The position numbers and the translations under genes are program-made. The notes beneath the pieces were generated by a model. That model was not told the origin of the DNA. It worked only from the letters and a program-made list of their open reading frames with translations, and searched no databases. This document shows positions 42,867-51,733 of a stretch of DNA of 64,000 bases, in pieces. This DNA comes from Sphingomonas sp. Leaf407 (GTDB lineage Bacteria; Pseudomonadota; Alphaproteobacteria; Sphingomonadales; Sphingomonadaceae), in contig NZ_LMQO01000003.1 of NCBI RefSeq assembly GCF_001425385.1, positions 124,001 through 188,000 of the forward strand. Direction: 5' to 3'. How positions within the stretch are numbered: position 1 is the first letter of the stretch; the number at the start of each line of letters is the position of its first letter.

Positions 42867-45710
42867 TCATATCTTGACGCGCGCGCCGACCAGCAGCGTA
42901 CGGCCGAAGTGATTGTTCTCGTAATTGCGGCGCGCATCGACGTCGACGAAGCGGCGACGATAGGCGTCGGTCAGGTTGGTGCCCTCGACCGACAGTTCGA
43001 GGAAATCGGTCAGCTTGTAGCGGATCGACGCATCGACGTTGGCGATCGAATCATAGCCCTCGAAGATGTTGCCGGTGCCCGACCCGGCATCGACATAGGG
43101 GCCGCGATAGGCGACCGAGGAGCGTGCGCTGAAGCGGGCGTCCTCGTAATAGAGCGTCGCGTTGAACTGGCGCTTCGACACATTGTAGAGCGTTTCAGTG
43201 CGCGTGACGGTGGGCAGCGTGCCGCCGGGCACCGTCGCCGGACCTTGCTGCGTATAGTCCGCCTCCGATCGCACGAACGTCGCGTTCACGATGCCGCCGA
43301 AGTTACGCAGCACGCCGGGCAGGAAGCGGAACGGCGCCTGAAGCGCGATCTCGATTCCTTCGAGCGATGCGCCGGCACCGTTGCCGGTCGTCGCGATCGT
43401 CCAGATGTCCTGCGCCTGCAACGCCGGGTTGAGCGCGGCAGGCGAGGAGGAGACGAGGACGTTCGGCGACAGGCCGGTTTCGGTAAAGGTGCCGCTGCGG
43501 CTGATCGCTACGGGGAAGCTGGCGATGTCCTTGCGGAACAGCGCAACCGAAAAGGCCGATTGCGGGGCGAAATACCATTCGGCCGCCAGATCGTAATTGG
43601 TCGCACGGAACGGTTCGAGGAACGGATTGCCGCTGGTCACGCGGAAGTTGAAGCCATCGGCCGATCCGCCCGGCGTCAGATTGCCGAGCGACGGGCGGGT
43701 AATGACCTTGGCGATCGCGCCGCGCAGGATGATGTCGGGCGTGGGATACAGCGCGACGTTCATCGAGGGCAGCCAGTCCTCGTAATCGCGCTTCACGGTG
43801 ACGGCTACGCCGCTGTTGATGCCATAGGACGACTGGTCGGTGCGGACGTAGCGGATGCCGCCGTTCGCGGCATAGTCGAGGCCGAGGATCGTGCCCTTGG
43901 CATCGAACTGGAGATAGCCGCCCTTCGTTTCCTCGGTCACGCCGCGATTGTTGCCGACGTCGAGCGCCAGCGGGCGGTTGTAGAGCCCGGTGAACGCGGT
44001 CGCGGCATCGAGGTTGGGGATCAGCCACTGGGTCGTGGTGCCCGACGGTGCGTTCGATCCCTTGAGCGTAAACAGTTCCGACAGCGCGTTCGTCGCCTGA
44101 AAGCCATAGATGGTGCCCGGACCGAAGGCGGTGGTCGCCGAACAGGTGATCGTGCCGAGCACAAGATCGCGCCCGCCGTTGCCGCACACCGCCGTGTCGC
44201 GGGTGAAGGCGGTGATGTCATAGTCGTAGCGCCGCCACATGCCGCCGGCCTTGACCTGAAACCCCTCGGCCACGTCCCATTCGGTGCGCAGTTGCGCGGT
44301 CTTGAACTGGTTGACCACGTCGGACGGGCGATCGCGGATTTCGGCGAGCTGGAAATTGGCGGGATCGGTGACGCTGGTGCCGAAGGTCAGCACCGGGGCG
44401 TCCTTGTCGCTATAGTCGTAGCGATAGCCCTGCGCGTCGCGATCATCGAACACCAGCGTCGTTTCCACCGGCACACTGGCATCCGATTTCGAATAGCCGC
44501 CGAGCAGGGTGAAGCGGACCTTGTCCGACAGGTCCTGATCCCAGGTGCCGCCGATCTGGTAGAATTCGGTCTGCGACTGGCGGAAATAATGTTCGGTGCG
44601 GACCCACGCATCGTTCAGCGTGGCCGACACCATGTTGTTGCTGTCGTCATAGGTCGGGCCGACGACGTCGATCTGCCGCTCGTTCGAGCGCAGCAGCACC
44701 TCGCCCCATTTCTCGCGGCGATCGGCGCGGAAGCGCGAATACAGGCCGTCGATCGACACCTTGGTCGCATCGCCCGGCGACCATTGCACGCTGCCGGTGA
44801 GGCCCAGCCGCTCGCGGCTATGCGTCACCTCGCCATAGCGCGGGATGCGCGGGTGGAACGACAGCGCGGCCCGGTCGCACGCCGCGCCCGCGATATAGGT
44901 GCCGCCGCGATTGGGCGCGGTCCAGCAGCGGGTGCCGTCGACCGAATCGAACCGCGCCTGTGCCCAGCGGACGGTATTGTTACCGATCTCCTTGGTGACG
45001 GTATCCTGATAGGCGGCGGATACCGACACGCCGAAGGTGCCGTCGGGCGACTTCCACCCGATCAGCCCGGCGAAGCGCGGCCCGACCGTTTCGGACAGGT
45101 CGTTATAGTTGGCGACCGCCGATGCGGCGACGGTGAAGCCTGCCTTGCCGGCCAGCGGGTTGCCGGTGTTGAGATCGACGACCGCGCCCAGCGACCCTTC
45201 GTCGAGATCGGCCGAGGCAGTCTTGTGGACGACGATCGAACTGAACAGCTCGGATGCGAAGACGTTGAAATCGAACGACCGGTCGCGGTTGGCCGAGGCC
45301 CCGTCGCTCGACGTGGTGACGGTTTCGAGGCCGTTGACGCGGACGCGGGTGAACTGCGCCCCCAGACCCCGCACGGTGATCGCGCGGCCCTCGCCGCCGT
45401 CGCGCTGGATGGCGATGCCAGGGATGCGTTGCAGCGATTCGGCGAGATTCTGGTCGGGAAACTTGGCAATATCCTCGGCGACGATCGCGTCGACCGCGCC
45501 GACCGACTGGCGCTTCACGTTCAGCGCGGCGTTCAGCGACGCGCGAAAGCCGGTGACGATGATGTCTTCCTCGACATTGTCGCCTTCGGCGGGCTGGCTG
45601 GCACCCGGCTGTTCCGGCGCGTCCTGCGCCTGGGCGATGCCGGTAAAGGCGGTCAGTGCGGTCGCGGCGAGCAGCACCGCGAGCGTGCGTCGATGGTCGT
45701 GATAGCGCAT
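42867..45710 (-). CDS. TonB-dependent receptor of the pectin-utilisation locus
   Basis: This receptor of 947 residues starts at ATG 45710 with GGGAGAGGA upstream; an extension to 45794 lacks a signal. The signal peptide ends near FTGIAQAQ. It belongs to the Xanthomonas/Caulobacter type: EEDIIVTGFRASLNAALNVKRQS, AEDIAKFPDQNLAESLQRIPGIAIQRDGGEGRAITVRGLGAQFTRVRVNG, and HKTASADLDEGSLGAVVDLNTGNPL. The barrel ends NYENNHFGRTLLVGARVKI. It is divergent from the pectate lyase gene and shares with it the LacI-type operator at 45871, so oligogalacturonides released from pectin are the likely cargo. Confidence 0.93.
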   Translation of the reverse strand: MRYHDHRRTLAVLLAATALTAFTGIAQAQDAPEQPGASQPAEGDNVEEDIIVTGFRASLNAALNVKRQSVGAVDAIVAEDIAKFPDQNLAESLQRIPGIAIQRDGGEGRAITVRGLGAQFTRVRVNGLETVTTSSDGASANRDRSFDFNVFASELFSSIVVHKTASADLDEGSLGAVVDLNTGNPLAGKAGFTVAASAVANYNDLSETVGPRFAGLIGWKSPDGTFGVSVSAAYQDTVTKEIGNNTVRWAQARFDSVDGTRCWTAPNRGGTYIAGAACDRAALSFHPRIPRYGEVTHSRERLGLTGSVQWSPGDATKVSIDGLYSRFRADRREKWGEVLLRSNERQIDVVGPTYDDSNNMVSATLNDAWVRTEHYFRQSQTEFYQIGGTWDQDLSDKVRFTLLGGYSKSDASVPVETTLVFDDRDAQGYRYDYSDKDAPVLTFGTSVTDPANFQLAEIRDRPSDVVNQFKTAQLRTEWDVAEGFQVKAGGMWRRYDYDITAFTRDTAVCGNGGRDLVLGTITCSATTAFGPGTIYGFQATNALSELFTLKGSNAPSGTTTQWLIPNLDAATAFTGLYNRPLALDVGNNRGVTEETKGGYLQFDAKGTILGLDYAANGGIRYVRTDQSSYGINSGVAVTVKRDYEDWLPSMNVALYPTPDIILRGAIAKVITRPSLGNLTPGGSADGFNFRVTSGNPFLEPFRATNYDLAAEWYFAPQSAFSVALFRKDIASFPVAISRSGTFTETGLSPNVLVSSSPAALNPALQAQDIWTIATTGNGAGASLEGIEIALQAPFRFLPGVLRNFGGIVNATFVRSEADYTQQGPATVPGGTLPTVTRTETLYNVSKRQFNATLYYEDARFSARSSVAYRGPYVDAGSGTGNIFEGYDSIANVDASIRYKLTDFLELSVEGTNLTDAYRRRFVDVDARRNYENNHFGRTLLVGARVKI

Positions 45711-45870
45711 GGTCAATCCTCTCCCTGCTGCGATGACACCGGGCGCATCGATGTGCCCGCAATATCGATCACCCTGCCGACGGGCACAGGCCATACCGCC
45801 TGTTTTGCCCGTGGGACGGTCCGCGACGGCCGTTGCCGCCGCAGATTGCCGGTTTTGCCTTTTTGGCTTG

Positions 45871-45884
45871 AGAAACCGGTGTCA
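45871..45884. promoter_or_regulatory. LacI-type operator candidate (site B), TonB receptor / pectate lyase
   Basis: On the minus strand the site reads TGACACCGGTTTCT. Its first 13 bases are identical to site D at 51684, next to the LacI gene. It lies 57 bases before the pectate lyase start and 160 before the receptor start. A TTGACA hexamer overlaps its left end on the minus strand and could be the -35 box of the receptor promoter. Confidence 0.65.
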
Positions 45885-45941
45885 AAGCGACATTGTGCGC
45901 TGACGACGAAGCTGTCAAGAACCGCTCGGAGAGGAATGAAG

Positions 45942-47321
45942 ATGAACGGATTTGCCCGTCTGGTCCTGTGCGGCCTGTTGTCCGCCGCCATGGCCGCGCC
46001 GGTCGCAGTGGCGCAGGGGACGGCCGCGACGCCGGCCGACACCGCCTTTCCGGGGGCGCAGGGGTGGGCGGCGGTGACGCCCGGCGGCCGTGGCGGTCGC
46101 ATCCTGCGCGTGACGACGTTGGCGGCCGATGGTCCCGGATCGTTCAAGGCCGCGCTGGAGGCGAAGGGACCACGCATCGTGGTGTTCGAGGTCGGCGGCG
46201 TGATCGATCTCGCCCGCACGACGATCACCATCAAGGAACCGTTCCTGACCATCGCCGGGCAGACCGCGCCATCGCCCGGCATCACGCTGATCCGCGGCGG
46301 CATCGACATTCGCGCGCACGACGTGATCGTCCGCCACCTCCGGGTCCGCCCCGGCCTCGACGGACAGGCCAAGCGCTCGGGCTGGGAGGTCGATGCGATG
46401 AACACCGTCGCCGCGACCAACGTCATCGTCGACCATTGCACCATGACATGGGCGCTCGACGAGAATCTCTCCGCCTCCGGTCCGCGCTTCGAAGGGGCGA
46501 CGCCCGACGAGTGGCGCCGGAACACCAGCCACAACATCACCTTCAGCTACAATCTGCTGGCCGAGGGTCTGGCCGATGCCAGCCATCCCAAGGGCGAGCA
46601 TAGCAAGGGGTCGCTGATCCACGACAATGCCAGCGGCATCCTGATCTGGCGCAACGTTTATGCCCATAATGTCGAGCGCAGCCCGCTGCTGAAGGGTGGC
46701 GTGCAGGCGGCGGTGGTCAACAACCTGATCTACGATCCTGCCAAGCGCGCGGTGCATTACAACCTGATGGCGCTCGAATGGGCGGGCCATGCCTATCAGG
46801 AGGGACAGTTGTCGGCGGTCGGCAACGTGATGCGCGGCGGCCCGTCGACCGACGAGCGGCTGCCGTTCCTGATGCTCGGCGGCGACGGCGACCTGCGTTA
46901 CCACGGGCGCGACAATGTCGCGGTCGACCGGCATGGTGAACCGTTGCCGATGTTCGGGCGCTACGGCGTCACCCGCGCGAAGCTGATCGAGGTGAAGACC
47001 CCGCCGGTCTGGCCGACCGGCCTGCCGGTGCTGCCGTCGCAAGAGGTCGAGACGCATGTGCTGGCGAATGCCGGCGCGCGGCCGTGGGACCGGGATGCCG
47101 ACGACATCCGCGTGCTGTTCTTCGTCGCCGAGGGGCGCGGCAAGGTGATCGACGACGAGCGCGAAGTGAGCGAATATCCCCATCCGGTGCAGACGTCCGC
47201 GCCGTTCGTCGACGCCGAATGGGATTTGACCACGATGGAACCGAAATCGGGCCGCTATCCGGGGCAGAAGGGAGCGGTGCAGGAATCGCTGTCGGCACGG
47301 GACCGGGCGATGCGCCAATGA
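45942..47321 (+). CDS. Secreted pectate lyase, polysaccharide lyase family 1
   Basis: This enzyme cleaves polygalacturonate by beta-elimination. The 459-residue protein has a signal peptide ending near VAVAQG (residue 26). The PL1 pattern FPGAQGWAAVTPGGRGGRILRV is followed by GSFKAALEAKGPRIVVFEVGGVIDL and the beta-helix core with VIVDHCTMTWALDENLS (Asp164, Asp173 and Glu174 are in the usual Ca-binding region) and SHNITFSYNLLAEGL. This resembles the PL1_2 type found in Bacteroidetes and sphingomonads. The ATG at 45942 has GAGAGGA at ideal spacing; an ATG six bases earlier is possible. The stop overlaps the ThuA-cupin start (ATGA). Confidence 0.9.
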   Translation: MNGFARLVLCGLLSAAMAAPVAVAQGTAATPADTAFPGAQGWAAVTPGGRGGRILRVTTLAADGPGSFKAALEAKGPRIVVFEVGGVIDLARTTITIKEPFLTIAGQTAPSPGITLIRGGIDIRAHDVIVRHLRVRPGLDGQAKRSGWEVDAMNTVAATNVIVDHCTMTWALDENLSASGPRFEGATPDEWRRNTSHNITFSYNLLAEGLADASHPKGEHSKGSLIHDNASGILIWRNVYAHNVERSPLLKGGVQAAVVNNLIYDPAKRAVHYNLMALEWAGHAYQEGQLSAVGNVMRGGPSTDERLPFLMLGGDGDLRYHGRDNVAVDRHGEPLPMFGRYGVTRAKLIEVKTPPVWPTGLPVLPSQEVETHVLANAGARPWDRDADDIRVLFFVAEGRGKVIDDEREVSEYPHPVQTSAPFVDAEWDLTTMEPKSGRYPGQKGAVQESLSARDRAMRQ

Positions 47322-48421
47322 TCGCGCGGCCGATCGCGCGGCTGGTCGTCGCCGGCGCGCTGCTGTTCGGGGCGGTGCCGGCCGCCGCCGCCCCGCGCGT
47401 GCTGATCTTCCACCGCGCGACCGGCTTCGTCCACGACTCGATCCCGCAGGGCGTCGCGGCGGTTGAGGCGATGGCACGCGCGCAGGGGCTGGAACCGGTG
47501 GCGAGCGACGATCCGGCGGTGTTCGATACGCCGCTCACCGATGTCGCGGCGGTCGTATTGGTGTCGACCACCACCGACTCCAAACGACCCGAAAGCGAAT
47601 GGTTCACCGGCACGCGGCGGACCGTGCTGCAACGCTATGTCGAGGACGGCGGCGGGGTGGTCGCGATCCATGCCGCTGCCGATTCGCATTATGGCTGGCC
47701 ATGGTATGCCCGGCTGATCGGCGGTCGCTTCGCGCGGCATCCCCAGGGCACGCCCGAAGCGGCGGTGTCTCGCACCGCGCACCGCCACGCCGCGACCGCG
47801 ACGCTGCCCAAGGCGTTCCGCATCGCCGACGAATGGTATTGGTTCGACGACCTGTCGCCCGATCTCGACCATCTGCTGACACTCGACCCGCAATCGATCG
47901 GTTCGAGCGAGGTGAATCCCAAACCGCTCGCGTGGGCGCACCGCGTCGGCAAGGGGCGGGTGTTCTATACCGGCCTTGGCCATCGCCGCGAAAGCTGGAG
48001 CGACGCGCGCGTGCTGGCGCATGTCGCGGGCGGTCTCGGCTGGGCCACGGGCCGCGCTAAGGCGCCGGCGATGGTGGTGATCGACGACGAGGGCACGCGC
48101 GTGCGTCAGCCGGTGCCGCACGGCAACATCGGCATGAGCACCGCATGGCGCATCACCGACAAAGTGCCCGGCCGCACCATGGAGTTCCGCCGCCGCAAGC
48201 TCGACCGGGGCGCGGCGATCGGCCTGCACCCCATCGCGCATGACGAGGTCTATCATGTCGTCTCGGGCGAGGGCGACGTGACCAGCGACGGCGTGACCCG
48301 GCGGGTGGGCGCGGGGACGACGGTGTATCTTTACGACGGCGCGGTCGTGGGCATCGCCCAGCGCGGCACCAAGCCGCTGGCGCTGATCGTCAGTTATCCG
48401 CTGGCGGAGGCGGTGGAGTAG
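47318..48421 (+). CDS. Secreted ThuA-like domain / cupin fusion protein
   Basis: The protein has 367 residues with a signal peptide (MIARPIARLVVAGALLFGAVPAAAA). Residues about 26-245 are a ThuA-like domain (glutamine-amidotransferase-like fold): VLIFHRATGFVHDSIPQGVAAVEAMA, GGGVVAIHAAADSHYGWPWYARLIGGRFARHP and FYTGLGHRRESW. Residues about 260-367 form a cupin with TAWRITDKVPGRTMEFRRRKLDRGAAIGLHPIAHDEVYHVVSGEGDV, whose histidines and glutamate could hold a metal. The start overlaps the pectate lyase stop, so the two are co-translated. ThuA proteins are linked to sugar metabolism in several phyla, but no reaction is firmly known; a role on pectin-derived sugars is inferred. Confidence 0.85.
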   Translation: MIARPIARLVVAGALLFGAVPAAAAPRVLIFHRATGFVHDSIPQGVAAVEAMARAQGLEPVASDDPAVFDTPLTDVAAVVLVSTTTDSKRPESEWFTGTRRTVLQRYVEDGGGVVAIHAAADSHYGWPWYARLIGGRFARHPQGTPEAAVSRTAHRHAATATLPKAFRIADEWYWFDDLSPDLDHLLTLDPQSIGSSEVNPKPLAWAHRVGKGRVFYTGLGHRRESWSDARVLAHVAGGLGWATGRAKAPAMVVIDDEGTRVRQPVPHGNIGMSTAWRITDKVPGRTMEFRRRKLDRGAAIGLHPIAHDEVYHVVSGEGDVTSDGVTRRVGAGTTVYLYDGAVVGIAQRGTKPLALIVSYPLAEAVE

Positions 48422-48489
48422 GGCGGCGGCCGGATCTATTATTCCGCTACATCCGGTGCAGCGTTTGATCGAACATGCCGTCTTCCTTT

Positions 48490-48516
48490 GTCACCCCGGA
48501 CTCGTTCCGGGGTGAC
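48490..48516. repeat. Short palindromic repeat / stem-loop
   Basis: A perfect 11-bp stem (GTCACCCCGGA) with a 5-base loop lies between the ThuA-cupin gene and the convergent ExbD-like gene. The sequence type resembles dispersed REP elements of alphaproteobacteria and can act as a bidirectional terminator. Confidence 0.7.
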
Positions 48517-48531
48517 GATGCTACCTGAGAC

Positions 48532-48966
48532 TCACCCGTCGCCGATGGCTTCACCGCAAAGCACGAGCGCCGGGATTTGAAGGTCGCGATCCCGTCCGCC
48601 GGGAAAATCCGATACGCTGTACGGCGATCCGCCCTCGCGGATCAGCACATTGCAGATACCGCGCTGCCGAAGATCGCGGATCATCCGGACGGCATGGCCC
48701 AGGGTCGGGTCCGGCGCGAGGCTGACATAGGCGAGTCGGGGCAGGCCGGGGAATGGGCGTTCGGCATCCGGCCGTGGGTCCATGTCCCACCGGCCATCGA
48801 CCAGCCGAGCCGCCGGCCGGCGGCTCGGTACGACCATGGCCAGCGAATCCAGCTCGATGTGGGTGGCCGGAGGCCCAGCCGGAGCCTGCCGGTGGAGCAG
48901 CCACAGTGCGTCGAAGGCCATGAGGACAGCGACACCCAGAATCAGGACGGACCGTAGACGCTGCAT
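48532..48966 (-). CDS. Small single-pass membrane protein, possibly ExbD-like periplasmic domain
   Basis: The protein has 144 residues. One membrane helix near the N-terminus (SVLILGVAVLMAFDALWLL, about 6-24) precedes a periplasmic domain. LPRLAYVSLAPDPTLGHAVRMIRDLRQRGICNVLIREGG resembles the strand-helix-strand end of ExbD/TolR, where a similar pattern packs in the periplasm. No ExbB or TonB gene is adjacent, and the canonical membrane Asp of ExbD is not in place (an Asp sits at the C-terminal end of the helix, in FDALW). I regard this as a hypothetical protein with a weak ExbD resemblance. It lies 16 bases after the carboxylesterase gene and is probably co-transcribed. Confidence 0.6.
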   Translation of the reverse strand: MQRLRSVLILGVAVLMAFDALWLLHRQAPAGPPATHIELDSLAMVVPSRRPAARLVDGRWDMDPRPDAERPFPGLPRLAYVSLAPDPTLGHAVRMIRDLRQRGICNVLIREGGSPYSVSDFPGGRDRDLQIPALVLCGEAIGDG

Positions 48967-48982
48967 GCGATATTCTACCGCC

Positions 48983-50521
48983 TCACGTCCCCGGCTGAAC
49001 ATAGGGAAACTGCGCGAACAGTTCCCGTTCCCAACGGCGCGGATCGTCCACCACCCGGCTGACCCGGTCGAAGACCATCGTCGCGCGGCGGGGCAGGGTA
49101 TGGCGCGGCCAGTCCACGCCGGGATTACCACTCCGCGCCAATGCGACGAACGCCGCCATCATCCGCGCCGATACCGCGCGCGCATCCGCGCCGGTGCCGC
49201 TGACCGATCCGGGGGCGTCGAGCGTGCCGAACACCAGCGGAATATCGTCGGTATGCGCCGCGCCGCCGGCGGGGCGCAGCGGCGAGGAATAATCGAGCTG
49301 ATACACCCATGCCGGCACCCCGGCGGTGGCGCGCGCCTCCGCCTCGATCACCTGTCCCGGCCAGCTTCGCCCGGCGGTGCTGGCGGCATAGAGCAGGTCG
49401 GCGGGCGTCATCGCCGGGAAATGCTGGCGATATTGCGCGACCAGCCATTCGGGATGCACGTCGATGCGCAGTTGCGGTGCCAGCCGGGCGGCGATGTTGC
49501 TCCAGTCGATCCCGCGCAGCACCGGACCGTCGGGCGCGACGAACGCGCGGGTTTCCTCGCGCGTGTTGCCGAGGATCAGCGGGATATTCCTGCCGAGCGG
49601 ATGCGCATCGGGCCAGAACGGGTGCCGCGTCAGCGACCGCATGTCGATCACCGGCCCCATATACACCCCGCCGCCAAGGATCGGGTCCTCTGCCGCCAGC
49701 GCATCGACCAGCCGTTCGACCGGCAGCGTCGCCGCTTGCGCCGGGGTCGCCTTCAGCCGGGCGAGGAACGCTTCGGCGCGACGGGTGGCGTTGATCGGGC
49801 CGGACCCCGTCACCTGCTGGCCGCTCATCGTCGCGGCGGCGTGGAACAGTCCTTTGGCGGCGGGCATCGCCATCAGCGTCGCGATCTTGGCCCCGCCGCC
49901 TGACTGGCCGAACACCATCACCCGCGCCGGATCGCCGCCGAAGCCCGCGATATTCTCGCGCACCCATCGCAGCGCCAGCACCAGATCGAGCTGGCCGACG
50001 TTGCCGCTGTCGGCAAAGCGCGGGTCCAGCCGGGCGAGATAGAGGTAGCCGAGCGCGTTCAGCCGGTGGTTGACCGTCACCACCACGACGTCGCCCGCCG
50101 CTGCCAGCCGGTCGCCGAACACCATCGGCTCGACGACCGTCCCGCCCGAATAGGCGCCGCCGTGGAAGTACACCATCACCGGCCGCCGCGCGCCCGGCCG
50201 CGCTTCAGGGGTCCAGACGTTCAGGAACAGGCAGTCCTCCGCCCGGTCGGGTCCTGTTCCGCGCTGCGGGCAGGTGGGGCCGAACGCGATCGCGCGCTGC
50301 ACGTCATGCGACGCGATCGGCGCGCGGGGCGGCTGGAAGCGATAGGTGCCGGGGTCGACGCCGTAGCGGATGCCGCGAAAGACCGAGACGCTCCCTTCCC
50401 GCAGCCCCTGCCAGCGACCGCCGGGACCCCATGCTATCGGATCGGTCGCCCCTCGCGCCGCACCGGGCATGGCGGCCAGCACCGCGCCGCCCGCCAATAT
50501 CGTGCGCCTGTCGATCTGCAT
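48983..50521 (-). CDS. Secreted type-B carboxylesterase
   Basis: This is an alpha/beta-hydrolase of 512 residues with a twin-arginine signal (MQIDRRTILAGGAVLAAMPGAARG). The oxyanion region VYFHGGAYSGG, nucleophile elbow VFGQSGGGAK and EDCLFLNVWTP are intact, as is the C-terminal AAHTDDIPLVFG with the catalytic His. The acid residue is expected in the NIPLILGNTREETRAF region (Glu). Such enzymes de-esterify acylated sugars or aromatic esters. The position in the pectin block and the operator 41 bases upstream (site C) suggest removal of acetyl or methyl esters from pectin fragments, though sequence does not prove that substrate. Confidence 0.88.
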   Translation of the reverse strand: MQIDRRTILAGGAVLAAMPGAARGATDPIAWGPGGRWQGLREGSVSVFRGIRYGVDPGTYRFQPPRAPIASHDVQRAIAFGPTCPQRGTGPDRAEDCLFLNVWTPEARPGARRPVMVYFHGGAYSGGTVVEPMVFGDRLAAAGDVVVVTVNHRLNALGYLYLARLDPRFADSGNVGQLDLVLALRWVRENIAGFGGDPARVMVFGQSGGGAKIATLMAMPAAKGLFHAAATMSGQQVTGSGPINATRRAEAFLARLKATPAQAATLPVERLVDALAAEDPILGGGVYMGPVIDMRSLTRHPFWPDAHPLGRNIPLILGNTREETRAFVAPDGPVLRGIDWSNIAARLAPQLRIDVHPEWLVAQYRQHFPAMTPADLLYAASTAGRSWPGQVIEAEARATAGVPAWVYQLDYSSPLRPAGGAAHTDDIPLVFGTLDAPGSVSGTGADARAVSARMMAAFVALARSGNPGVDWPRHTLPRRATMVFDRVSRVVDDPRRWERELFAQFPYVQPGT

Positions 50522-50562
50522 CGTGCCTCTCCCGTCCGCCGCTGTACGCCGGTTGAGGGAAA

Positions 50563-50576
50563 GGTAATCGGTGTCA
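50563..50576. promoter_or_regulatory. LacI-type operator candidate (site C) upstream of the carboxylesterase
   Basis: On the minus strand the site reads TGACACCGATTACC, two mismatches from site D at 51684. It lies between the LacI stop (50591) and the esterase start (50521), 41 bases before that ATG, so the esterase probably has its own regulated promoter. Confidence 0.6.
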
Positions 50577-50590
50577 TCGAACCGGGCAAG

Positions 50591-51616
50591 TCATGCGGCG
50601 GGCGGCGCGACCGAGGCGCGGCGGATCAGCGTCGAGACGAACATCGCTTCTTCCGAAGGCTCGCCGATCTCCTCGCCATCCTCGATCAGCTTGAGCGCCG
50701 CCGCCCGCGCCATCGTCGCGATCGGCCAGCGTACCGTCGTCAGTGGCGGCCATAGATGCGACGCGATCGAGGTATCGTCGAACCCGATGATCGACAAATC
50801 CTGCGGCACGTCCAGCCCGCGTTGCCGCGCGACATGCAGCGCGCCCGCCGCCATCTCGTCGTTCGACGAGAAGATCGCGGTCGGGCGCGGTGACAGATCG
50901 AGCAGGCGTTCGGCGGCGCGCATCCCCGATTCGAACGTATAGTCGCCCTGCGCGATCCACGTCCGCTGCATGCCGATCCCGGCGGCCTCCATCGCTTCCT
51001 CATAGCCCTGCTGCCGCTCGAACGCCGAGCGGAAGCCATGCGGCCCGGCGATCATGCAGATGCGGCGATGCCCGGCGGCGAACAGATGGTCGATCGCGCC
51101 ACGCACCGCCTCGCGGTCGTTCGACGATACCATATGGGCGTGCTCGTCGAACGAGGCCGATCCCATGCGGACATAACGACAGCCGATCTGCGTACACAGC
51201 GCCGCCAGCGCGTCATTCTCGGAGATCGGCGGGAGCAGCATCACCCCGTAGGGGCGCTGGCGTTCGAGGAAGTGGCGGATCTCGTCGGCCATGTCGGGCG
51301 CGCCGCGATCGACCGGGTGGACCAGCAATTCGAACTCGGTATCGCGCAGCACCTCCAGCAACCCCTGCTGCACGTTCAGCACCATCTGCGCGTTGGGATT
51401 GTCGTGGATCAGCGCGATCAGGAAATTGCGGCGCAGCGCCAGCGCGCGCGCCTGCGGATTGGGGATATAGCCCAGTTCGGCGATCACGGCTTCCACCCGC
51501 TCGCGCGTCTCGCCGCCCAGCAACGGCGACCGGTTGATGACGCGGCTGACCGTCTTCTTGGATACGCCGGCGAGTCGGGCGACGTCGTTGATCGTGGGCT
51601 GGCCGCTGCGTTTCAT
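50591..51616 (-). CDS. LacI-family transcriptional regulator of pectin/hexuronate genes
   Basis: This is a repressor of 341 residues. The helix-turn-helix and hinge read TINDVARLAGVSKKTVSRVINRSPLLGGETRERVEAVIAELGYIPN (residues 8-53), the standard LacI pattern. The periplasmic-binding-protein-like core has FLIALIHDNPNAQMVLNVQQGLLEVL and RPTAIFSSNDEMAAGALHVARQRGLDVPQDLSIIGFDDT. The start at 51616 removes an upstream extension that lacks homology. It is divergent from the hydratase-ExuT operon, with two operator-like sites in the gap, so it probably controls that operon and itself. The motif recurs upstream of the TonB receptor/pectate lyase, esterase and uxaA/uxaC, making it the prime candidate for the regulon repressor. 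Confidence 0.93.
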   Translation of the reverse strand: MKRSGQPTINDVARLAGVSKKTVSRVINRSPLLGGETRERVEAVIAELGYIPNPQARALALRRNFLIALIHDNPNAQMVLNVQQGLLEVLRDTEFELLVHPVDRGAPDMADEIRHFLERQRPYGVMLLPPISENDALAALCTQIGCRYVRMGSASFDEHAHMVSSNDREAVRGAIDHLFAAGHRRICMIAGPHGFRSAFERQQGYEEAMEAAGIGMQRTWIAQGDYTFESGMRAAERLLDLSPRPTAIFSSNDEMAAGALHVARQRGLDVPQDLSIIGFDDTSIASHLWPPLTTVRWPIATMARAAALKLIEDGEEIGEPSEEAMFVSTLIRRASVAPPAA

Positions 51617-51683
51617 CGGCAATCGATAGCGCGGGGTGGCGCGCACGCCAACGTCCCCGTCGCGCAATTCGCTCGCTTGTCAG

Positions 51684-51712
51684 TGACACCGGTTTCCGAT
51701 ACGCCGGTGGCA
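51684..51712. promoter_or_regulatory. Tandem LacI-type operator candidates (site D) at the regulator / hydratase divergent promoter
   Basis: TGACACCGGTTTCC (51684-51697) is followed one base later, on the opposite strand, by TGCCACCGGCGTAT (51699-51712). Both share TGMCACCG. The pair lies 21 bases before the hydratase start and 67 from the lacI start, a good place for autorepression and control of the exuT operon. Confidence 0.65.
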
Positions 51713-51733
51713 ATCAAAGGAGAGGGGCCGTGT

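Noticed and set aside
42909..45941. Upstream in-frame extension of the pectate lyase to about 1470 residues
   Set aside because: The extension is antisense to the TonB receptor; the signal peptide and ribosome site at 45942 define the real start.
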